This document shows, piece after piece, positions 58,459 to 64,000 of a stretch of 64,000 nt of DNA (position 1 is the first letter of the stretch; each line of letters opens with the position of its first letter). The notes beneath the pieces are model-generated. The model had not been told where the DNA came from, searched no databases, and saw nothing but the letters and a program-made list of their open reading frames with translations. The DNA is from Falsiroseomonas bella. GTDB taxonomy: Bacteria > Pseudomonadota > Alphaproteobacteria > Acetobacterales > Acetobacteraceae. The translations under genes were made by a program, and so were the position numbers. The DNA is taken from positions 1,178,001 through 1,242,000 of the forward strand of contig NZ_QGNA01000001.1 in NCBI RefSeq assembly GCF_003173615.1. Reading direction: 5' to 3'.

Positions 58459-58522
58459 CCCTCAAACGCCGGTGCCGGCATCCGCCGGCTTGGCTTCGCG
58501 GCACCTGCCGCGGGCCGCATTC
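58459..58522 (+). repeat. Dispersed intergenic repeat, copy B
   Basis: This 64-base plus-strand copy starts CCCTCAAACGCCGGTGCCG and ends CGCGGGCCGCATTC. It aligns over its full length with the minus-strand stretch at 27003-27063. It lies between ybaK and hemW. A perfect hairpin GGCCGGCtttGCCGGCC follows at 58531-58547. Confidence 0.75.
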
Positions 58523-58575
58523 GCGGCCTCGGCCGGCTTTGCCGGCCGCCTTACCGGACCCATCTGCGGAAAGCG

Positions 58576-59727
58576 ATGCGCGAGCCCCTCGCCCTCTACA
58601 TCCACTGGCCCTTCTGCGCCGCCAAGTGCCCGTATTGCGACTTCAACAGCCATGTGCGGGAGCGGGTGGACCACGCCGCCTTCGCCGCCGCGCTGCGCGC
58701 CGAGCTGGCGCGGGAAGCCGCGCGCACCGGGCGCCGGCCGCTGGCCTCGATCTTCTTCGGCGGCGGCACGCCGAGCCTGATGCGGCCCGAGACCGTCGCG
58801 GCGCTGATTGCGGACGCCACCGCGCTGTTCGATCCGCTGCCCGATCTCGAGATCACGCTGGAGGCCAACCCGACCAGCGTCGAGCGCGACAAGCTGCGGG
58901 GCTTCCGCGAGGCCGGCGTGAACCGCGTTTCCCTCGGCGTGCAGGCGCTGGAGCCGGAATCCCTTGCCTTCCTCGGCCGCCGCCACGATGCGGGCGAGGC
59001 CATCGCCGCGCTGGAGACAGCTCGGGCGATCTTCTCGCGCGTGTCCTTCGACCTGATCTATGCCCGCCCCGGCCAGGCGGAAGCCGACTGGCGCGCGGAG
59101 CTGCGCCGCGCGCTTGCGCTGGCGGCCGATCACCTCTCGCTCTACCAGCTCACCATCGAGCCCGGCACGCAATTCGCCACCCTGCACGGCCGTGGCGACT
59201 TTCGGCTGCCGGAAGGCGAGGACGCCGCGCGGCTCTACACCGCGACCGCCGAGGAAGCCGCCGCCTTCGGCCTGCTCAGCTATGAAATCTCCAACTACGC
59301 GAAGCCGGGCGCGGAGAGCCGGCACAACCTCGCCTATTGGCGCTATGGCGACTACATCGGCATCGGCGCCGGCGCGCATCAGCGGCTGACGCTGGATGGC
59401 GAGATCATCGCCGCACGCCGCCACCGCGCCCCTGAGGAATGGCTTCTGCGCGTGCAGCGGGACGGCCACGCGGTCGTCGACGAACAAGAACTCTCGGCGC
59501 GCGACCGGGCGCGGGAGGCGCTGCTGATGGGGCTGCGCCTTACCGAGGGCGTGGACCCGGCGCGCATCGAAGCGCGCAGCACCATGCCCTTCGCCGAGGC
59601 GGTGGATCTGCGCATGCTGGACTCGCTCGCCGGGGAAGGGCTGCTGGCCTGGCGCGACGGCCGGCTGGTCGCGACAACGGACGGGCTGCTGCGGCTGGAC
59701 GCGATCCTGCCGCTGCTGGTCAACTGA
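58576..59727 (+). CDS. hemW: Heme chaperone HemW (radical SAM)
   Basis: A 383-residue radical-SAM protein with CAAKCPYC (Cys 14/18/21), which carries the [4Fe-4S] cluster. GGGTPSLM follows. RHNLAYWRYGDYIGIGAGAH is the HNxxYW motif typical of HemW, which binds heme and delivers it to enzymes; the motif and the gene order separate it from HemN. The gene sits in the rph-rdgB-hemW-rsmI order conserved in alphaproteobacteria. The hairpin and repeat upstream may form its leader. It precedes the pyruvyltransferase-like gene by 4 bases. Confidence 0.95.
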   Translation: MREPLALYIHWPFCAAKCPYCDFNSHVRERVDHAAFAAALRAELAREAARTGRRPLASIFFGGGTPSLMRPETVAALIADATALFDPLPDLEITLEANPTSVERDKLRGFREAGVNRVSLGVQALEPESLAFLGRRHDAGEAIAALETARAIFSRVSFDLIYARPGQAEADWRAELRRALALAADHLSLYQLTIEPGTQFATLHGRGDFRLPEGEDAARLYTATAEEAAAFGLLSYEISNYAKPGAESRHNLAYWRYGDYIGIGAGAHQRLTLDGEIIAARRHRAPEEWLLRVQRDGHAVVDEQELSARDRAREALLMGLRLTEGVDPARIEARSTMPFAEAVDLRMLDSLAGEGLLAWRDGRLVATTDGLLRLDAILPLLVN

Positions 59728-59731
59728 GCGG

Positions 59732-60709
59732 ATGCGCACCGCCTTCCTCGGCGCCTATGGCTACGGCAATCTCGGCGACGAGCTCTGCCTGATGGAGGCG
59801 ATGCGCGCCTTCCCGTCGACCGATGCGCATGCCTTCAGCGTCGCGCCGGAGTGGACGATGCGCTGCGCGCCGGGACTCTCCGGCTGCTTCCGCGACGGCG
59901 GGGAGATGCTGGCGTTGCGGCCCGCGCGCGTCGTGTTCGGCGGCGGCATGTTCGGCACACCGGACGCCTTCCGCGCCTGGCTGCCGCATCTCGCAACGGC
60001 CGAGGCCGCCGGGGCGGAGATCAACTTTCACAATCTCGGCGTCTCCTGGCTGGCGAAGGACCTGCGCTGGCTGGACGAGACGGCGCGCGGCGTCTTCCTC
60101 CGCGCCGCCTCCTTCACGGTGCGCGACGTGCTCTCGGTGGAGTATGCGGCTATGGCCGGGATCGGCCGGCTGCCGCGCATTACCGGCTTTCCGGAAGCCG
60201 ACATCCCCGCCGATCCCGCGCTGGCCGATGCGCTGCTGCCGCGCGGGCGCAAGCTGCTCGGCGTCTCCATCATCCCGATGCCGCTGATGCGCGCGGCGCT
60301 CGACCACGAGGCTGCGCGGGTGCGCGGGCTGTTGGCGGAATTCGCGGACCATGCCGTGCTGCCCGTGGTCAGCACCGTGCATCTCGACACGCCGGAGGAG
60401 GACGACGTCGCCGGCTGCCGGGCGTTCCTCCAAAAATTCCTGCCGAAGGCGCAGGTGGTCGCGCCGATCCTGCTCGACCGCGATTTCTGGCGGGCGGAGA
60501 TGACGCCCGCGCGGCTGAAGGGCCTGATCGCGCGCTGCGACACGCTGCTGACGCACCGCAAGCACAACGCCATCCACGGCATCGGCGCCGGCGTGCGGGT
60601 GATCGGGCTGCATCCGCTGATCGACAACAGCCTGCGCCGCACCTTCGTCACCCTCGCCCATCGCCTTGCGCCCGGCTCGCGTTGCGTCGGGCTGGAGACG
60701 CCGGCGTGA
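59732..60709 (+). CDS. Polysaccharide pyruvyltransferase-like protein, intact copy
   Basis: A 325-residue protein of the polysaccharide pyruvyl transferase family (CsaB/WcaK-like, GT-B fold). GAYGYGNLGDE at the N-terminus and VVFGGGMFG near residue 70 are the expected motifs, and LTHRKHNAIHGIGAGVRVIGL near 275 has the conserved Arg-Lys-His. Such enzymes add pyruvate ketals to glycans. It has no signal peptide. It follows hemW by 4 bases and overlaps the next gene by 4 bases (GTGA). Confidence 0.85.
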   Translation: MRTAFLGAYGYGNLGDELCLMEAMRAFPSTDAHAFSVAPEWTMRCAPGLSGCFRDGGEMLALRPARVVFGGGMFGTPDAFRAWLPHLATAEAAGAEINFHNLGVSWLAKDLRWLDETARGVFLRAASFTVRDVLSVEYAAMAGIGRLPRITGFPEADIPADPALADALLPRGRKLLGVSIIPMPLMRAALDHEAARVRGLLAEFADHAVLPVVSTVHLDTPEEDDVAGCRAFLQKFLPKAQVVAPILLDRDFWRAEMTPARLKGLIARCDTLLTHRKHNAIHGIGAGVRVIGLHPLIDNSLRRTFVTLAHRLAPGSRCVGLETPA

Positions 60710-61689
60710 CGCGCATCCTGGTCCTGGCCGAGCGACCGTTCCGCGGCCTGCGCTCCCGCGCGATCATGGCGGAGGTCGCGGCGGCGCTGCGGGCCGAACC
60801 GCCGCCCTTCCTCGCGATGCATGTCGCGGCCGAGGTGCCCGGCTTCGCGACGGCGGAGAACGAGCCCGATCCGGCCGCGCTCGGCATCGGGCGCGTGGTC
60901 CTCGCCGGTGTCTTCACGCGCCGCGCTGAGCTCGAGCGCGCGCTGCGCGTCGCCGCGCGGGCGCGGGCGCAGGCGCGCGGCGCGACGGTGGAGACGCTGT
61001 GCTTCTCCGTCGAGCGCGAGGCGGCGCGCACCGATGCGCCGGAGGGCGTCGGCGTGCTCGACAGCGCGACGCCGCTCGACCTGCGCGAGCATGTGACGGC
61101 GAATGCGCTGCTGGTCTGGCGCGTCGCCGCGGCGCAGCGCATCCGCCCCTTTCCCGAGCGTGCCGTCGCGCCCGATCCTGCCCTGGCGGGCGCGCTGCCG
61201 GACGGCAAGCTGCTCGGCCTCGCCATCCTCGGCGGCGAGGAGACGGCGCGCGCCATCGCCGAGCGCGGGGCGGCGATGGCGGCGCTGCTTGCGCCCTTCC
61301 GGGGCTGGCCGGTCCTGCCGCTGCCGGTGGAACAGCCCGAAGGCCCGGCCGACGACCTGCCCGCGACGCTCGACCTCGCCGCGCGCTTCCTGCCGGGTTC
61401 GCCCGTTCTGCTGCCCGAGCTGGGCGAGACGCGCTGGCGCCGGCGCCACCTGACGCCGGCGCGGCTCAAGGCGCTGGTGGCGCGCTGCGCTTCCGTGGTG
61501 GCCACGCAGGACCTGCCGCTTGCCTACGCCGTCGCGTCCGGCGTGCCCGCGATCGGCATCGCGCTCGGGCAGGACCGTCGGGCCGCCTCCTGCCTGTCCT
61601 CCCTGGCGAATGAGCTGCCGGCGGGGTCGGACCTGGTCTTCCCGCAGCGCGATCAGCTCTCCCGCGAAAGCTCCAGCGCCCGCGCATAG
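60706..61689 (+). CDS. Degenerate pyruvyltransferase-like paralogue
   Basis: A 327-residue protein encoded directly behind the intact pyruvyltransferase-like gene, starting at GTG 60706. The C-terminus (LTPARLKALVARCASVVATQDLPLAYAVASGVPAIGI) aligns with its neighbour's MTPARLKGLIARCDTLLTHRKHNAIHGIGAGV, showing common origin. The GYGNxGDE and GGG motifs are absent and the Arg-Lys-His segment reads TQDLPLAY. It may be a non-catalytic partner of the first copy. The last 37 bases overlap the convergent rsmI. Confidence 0.7.
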   Translation: MTRILVLAERPFRGLRSRAIMAEVAAALRAEPPPFLAMHVAAEVPGFATAENEPDPAALGIGRVVLAGVFTRRAELERALRVAARARAQARGATVETLCFSVEREAARTDAPEGVGVLDSATPLDLREHVTANALLVWRVAAAQRIRPFPERAVAPDPALAGALPDGKLLGLAILGGEETARAIAERGAAMAALLAPFRGWPVLPLPVEQPEGPADDLPATLDLAARFLPGSPVLLPELGETRWRRRHLTPARLKALVARCASVVATQDLPLAYAVASGVPAIGIALGQDRRAASCLSSLANELPAGSDLVFPQRDQLSRESSSARA

Positions 61690-62549
61690 ACCTGCTTGCG
61701 CGGCAGGCCGGTAGCGGTGGCGACCATGGCCGCGGCGTCGCGCAGGCTCGCGCCCTGCAGCGCCGCGCGGAGCTGCGAATCGAGGTCGGCTTCCGCCGTC
61801 GTCTCCTCCGGCGCCGGGCCGACCACGATGCAGATCTCGCCGCGGGCCTCGGCCGTGGCGTAGTGGGCGGCGAGGGCGGCGAGGCTGCCGCGCCGCACCT
61901 CCTCGAAGCGTTTGGTCAGTTCGCGGGCGACGGCGGCCGGGCGGTCGGGGCCGAGGCCCTCGGCCAGGGCGGCCAGCGTCTCGGCCAGGCGGTGCGGCGC
62001 CTCGAAGAACACGATGGTCGCGGACAGCCCGGCCCGCTCCGCCGCGCGGAGCCGCCCGATGGCGGCCGCCCGCGGCCCGGCCTTCGGCGGCAGGAAACCC
62101 TGGAACAGGAAGGGGTTGGGCGGCAGGCCCGACAGCGTCAGCGCCATCACGGCCGCGTTGGGACCGGGGATCGCGGTGATCGGCAGCCCCGCCTCGATCG
62201 CCGCTCGGACCAGCCGGTAGCCGGGGTCGGAGACGAGCGGCGTGCCGGCATCCGAGACCAGCGCCAGGCGTTCCCCGGCGCGGAGACGGTCCAGCAGTCG
62301 CGGGACCATCTCTGCTTCGTTATGGTCGTGCAGTGGCAGGAGCGGCACGGACATGCCATGACGGGCCAGCAACTGGCCGGTCACCCGCGTATCCTCGCAC
62401 AGCACGGCGTCCACCCCGCCGAGCACCGCGAGCGCCCGCGGCGACAGGTCGCCGAGATTGCCGATCGGCGTCGCCACCAGCGACAGCCCCGCCGGGGCCT
62501 CGTTTGGATGCGCCGCCGACCGTTGAGGAGGATCGCCGCTTGCCATCAT
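61653..62549 (-). CDS. rsmI: 16S rRNA 2'-O-ribose C1402 methyltransferase
   Basis: A 298-residue SAM-dependent methyltransferase (tetrapyrrole methylase fold) that modifies the decoding site of 16S rRNA. LSLVATPIGNLGDLSPRAL, VLCEDTRVTGQLL, SDAGTPLVSDPGYRLV and EAPHRLAETL are diagnostic. Two consecutive ATG codons start it at 62549. Its 5' end overlaps the divergent LpoA-like gene by 10 bases. Confidence 0.96.
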   Translation of the reverse strand: MMASGDPPQRSAAHPNEAPAGLSLVATPIGNLGDLSPRALAVLGGVDAVLCEDTRVTGQLLARHGMSVPLLPLHDHNEAEMVPRLLDRLRAGERLALVSDAGTPLVSDPGYRLVRAAIEAGLPITAIPGPNAAVMALTLSGLPPNPFLFQGFLPPKAGPRAAAIGRLRAAERAGLSATIVFFEAPHRLAETLAALAEGLGPDRPAAVARELTKRFEEVRRGSLAALAAHYATAEARGEICIVVGPAPEETTAEADLDSQLRAALQGASLRDAAAMVATATGLPRKQVYARALELSRES

Positions 62550-63742
62550 CCGCTACGCCGCCTCCCCGCCCGGCGCTGTCCTGGTCCCGCCGCAGCCTGG
62601 GCGAGATTGCCGTCGCCGCCCTTCTCGGCCTGGCGGCCTGTGCTCCGCAAGCCTCCGTCCCGGTCGCGGTGCCGGCCGCGCCGCCGATCGGCGGTGCCGC
62701 GGTCACGGCCCAGGCGACCGCGCGCGCCGCGCTGCTGCTGCCGCTGACCGGCCCGCAGGCGCCGCTCGGCCAGGCGCTGCTGCAGGCCGGCACCATGGCG
62801 CTGTTCGACGAGACGACGAGCGGGGTGGAGTTCCTGCCGCGCGACACCGGCGGCACGCCCTCCGGCGCCGCCGCCGCGGCCCGCGCCGCGCTGGCCGAGG
62901 GCGCGCGCGCCCTGGTCGGGCCGCTGACCAGCGGCGAGACGGCCGCGGTCGCCCCGGTCGCGCGGGCGGCCGGGGTGCCGCTGCTCGCCTTCACCAATGA
63001 CAGCCAGCGTGCGGGCGAGGGCGTCTGGGTGCTGGGGATGACGCCGGAGCAGCAGGTGCGCCGCGTGGCCTCCGCCGCGGCGCGGGAGGGCGCCCAGCGC
63101 TTCGTGCTGGCGGCGCCGGCCAACGAGTTCGGCCGCGCCCTGGCCGCGGCGCTGCAGGGCGCGATGCGCGACCTGCGCCTGCCGCCGCCGGCGATCGCGC
63201 TGCATCCGGCGAATGTGGACCTGGCGATGGCCGCCAGCGCCGCGCGCATGGCCGCGCCGCAGGCCGATGCGCTGCTGCTGGGCGAGACCGGCGAGCGGGC
63301 GCGCCGCTTCGTTGCCGCCTATGTGGCCGAGGCCTCCGCCGCTCAGCCGGGCGGGCAGGCGCCGCGGCTGCTCGGCACGGCGCTGTGGCTGAACAACCCG
63401 GCGCTTGCCGGCGAGCCCGCGCTTGGCGGCGCCTGGTTCCCGGGGCCGGACGCCTCGTATCGAACGCGCTTCGAGGAGCGCTACCGCGCGGCCTTCGGCG
63501 AGACGCCGCCGCGCATCGCCGCCTCCGCCTACGACGCGGCGGCCCTGGCGGCGCGCGCGCTGCGCTCCACCAGCCCGGTGGCGACCGTCACGGCGCAGCA
63601 GAGCTTCCCCGGCGCCGATGGCCCGGTGCGGCTGCTCTCGGACGGACAGACGCTGCGCGGTCTCGCGATCTATGCCCTTTCGCCGGAGGGCGAGGCGGTG
63701 CTGGTGGAACCGGCGCCCGAGCCGGCCGGCGCCGGCTTCTAG
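62540..63742 (+). CDS. Penicillin-binding protein activator (LpoA-like lipoprotein)
   Basis: A 400-residue lipoprotein. The start is TTG at 62540, chosen because GAGGAGG (62525-62531) lies 8 bases upstream and no ATG or GTG suits. LLGLAAC sets the lipidated Cys at 34. The body is a periplasmic-binding-protein type I fold (AALLLPLTGPQAPLGQALLQAGTMALFDE, RALVGPLTSGETAAVAPVARAAGVPLLAFTND) like the C-terminal part of LpoA, which activates PBP1A. The rsmI-lpoA neighbourhood is widely conserved. It overlaps the rsmI 5' end by 10 bases. Confidence 0.85.
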   Translation: MPSSATPPPRPALSWSRRSLGEIAVAALLGLAACAPQASVPVAVPAAPPIGGAAVTAQATARAALLLPLTGPQAPLGQALLQAGTMALFDETTSGVEFLPRDTGGTPSGAAAAARAALAEGARALVGPLTSGETAAVAPVARAAGVPLLAFTNDSQRAGEGVWVLGMTPEQQVRRVASAAAREGAQRFVLAAPANEFGRALAAALQGAMRDLRLPPPAIALHPANVDLAMAASAARMAAPQADALLLGETGERARRFVAAYVAEASAAQPGGQAPRLLGTALWLNNPALAGEPALGGAWFPGPDASYRTRFEERYRAAFGETPPRIAASAYDAAALAARALRSTSPVATVTAQQSFPGADGPVRLLSDGQTLRGLAIYALSPEGEAVLVEPAPEPAGAGF

Positions 63743-63749
63743 CCGGCCG

Positions 63750-64000
63750 ATGCCCCTGCCGGTCACGCCGGCCGGCCGTACCGCCGCCGCCGCGGCGCTG
63801 ATCGGCGGCGTGCCGGCGGCGTTGCTGCTGCTGCTGTTGCTGGCCGGCTGGTTGGAGCCTGCGGCCGGGCTGCTCGCCCTGGCCGCGACCATTGGCGCGG
63901 CGGTGCTGCTGGCGCGGCTCTGGCTCGGCAATCTGTGGCGCCTGCGCGAGGCGCTCCGCCGGGCCGAGGCGGGCGAGGCGATGCTGGAGCCAGAGCCCGG
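63750..64000 (+). CDS. Membrane protein, N-terminal part (3' end outside window)
   Basis: The first 83 codons of a gene starting 7 bases after the LpoA-like stop. Two hydrophobic segments (ALIGGVPAALLLLLLLAGWL and GLLALAATIGAAVLLARLWL) are followed by a charged helix (WRLREALRRAEAGEAMLEPE). This layout, two membrane helices then a coiled helix, suits a sensor histidine kinase such as PhoR, but no kinase motif is visible before the window ends. Family not identified. Confidence 0.6.
   Translation, partial: MPLPVTPAGRTAAAAALIGGVPAALLLLLLLAGWLEPAAGLLALAATIGAAVLLARLWLGNLWRLREALRRAEAGEAMLEPEP

Overview
The window is a GC-rich chromosomal segment (roughly 70% G+C by eye) of an alphaproteobacterium, most likely Acetobacteraceae of the Roseomonas type. 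This rests on the dnaN/recF/gyrB block, the rph-rdgB-hemW-rsmI gene order, an SDHAF4-type DUF1674 gene beside htpX, mutS next to glnD, a Bug/TctC-type binding protein, and the overall codon bias. The assignment is an inference from gene content; there is no 16S gene to confirm it. I found no phage, insertion sequence, CRISPR, rRNA or tRNA gene.

Region 1 (1-8.9 kb) is catabolic. A hydantoinase B/A pair (B cut by the window edge) is followed by an SDR epimerase, an isocitrate-lyase/PEP-mutase-type lyase, and a divergent operon iclR - aconitase-like large subunit - small subunit - Bug-type binding protein. A hydro-lyase of the aconitase superfamily together with a C-C lyase of the PEP-mutase superfamily recalls the dimethylmalate branch of nicotinate fermentation. 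The real substrate is unknown. A perfect palindrome lies in the divergent promoter.

Region 2 (8.9-15.3 kb) is the replication block gyrB, recF, dnaN on the minus strand. It is interrupted by a FitA/VapC-type toxin-antitoxin pair and a DUF1194 gene, and recF has no ordinary start codon. Region 3 (15.4-31.3 kb) holds an OYE-family flavin enzyme, a DUF2272 lipoprotein, an unrecognised 607-residue protein, an FAD oxidoreductase, a two-heme cytochrome lipoprotein, an RraA/glucosidase pair, a copper-export operon (copA-cueR-copZ) with its MerR-type promoter, and an S1C protease. Region 4 (31.3-38.1 kb) is envelope and housekeeping: sugar transferase, rsmB, an ArnT-like glycosyltransferase, DedA, htpX and DUF1674.

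The most unusual DNA is 38116-38340, between two convergent genes. It has nine GANTC sites in 208 bp, eight of them inside the palindromic heptamer CGANTCG, plus a short AT-rich stretch. No neighbouring gene needs a promoter there. The flanking genes (gyrB, recF, dnaN leftward; mutS, glnD, rph, hemW rightward) mostly point away from it, so I propose a candidate replication origin or a CcrM-methylation-controlled locus.

Region 5 (38.3-64 kb) contains an MFS permease, acs with an FNR-like box, a VOC protein, an ABC solute-binding protein, mutS-glnD, two NYN-LOTUS ribonuclease-like proteins flanking a glycine-zipper lipoprotein, hrcA, a lytic transglycosylase, rph-rdgB, a hydrolase, a sugar dehydrogenase, MAPEG, YbaK, hemW, two pyruvyltransferase-like paralogues, rsmI and an LpoA-like lipoprotein. 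Two intergenic regions carry Rho-independent terminators with no fitting gene close upstream (ends near 20922 and 41906) and are small-RNA candidates.
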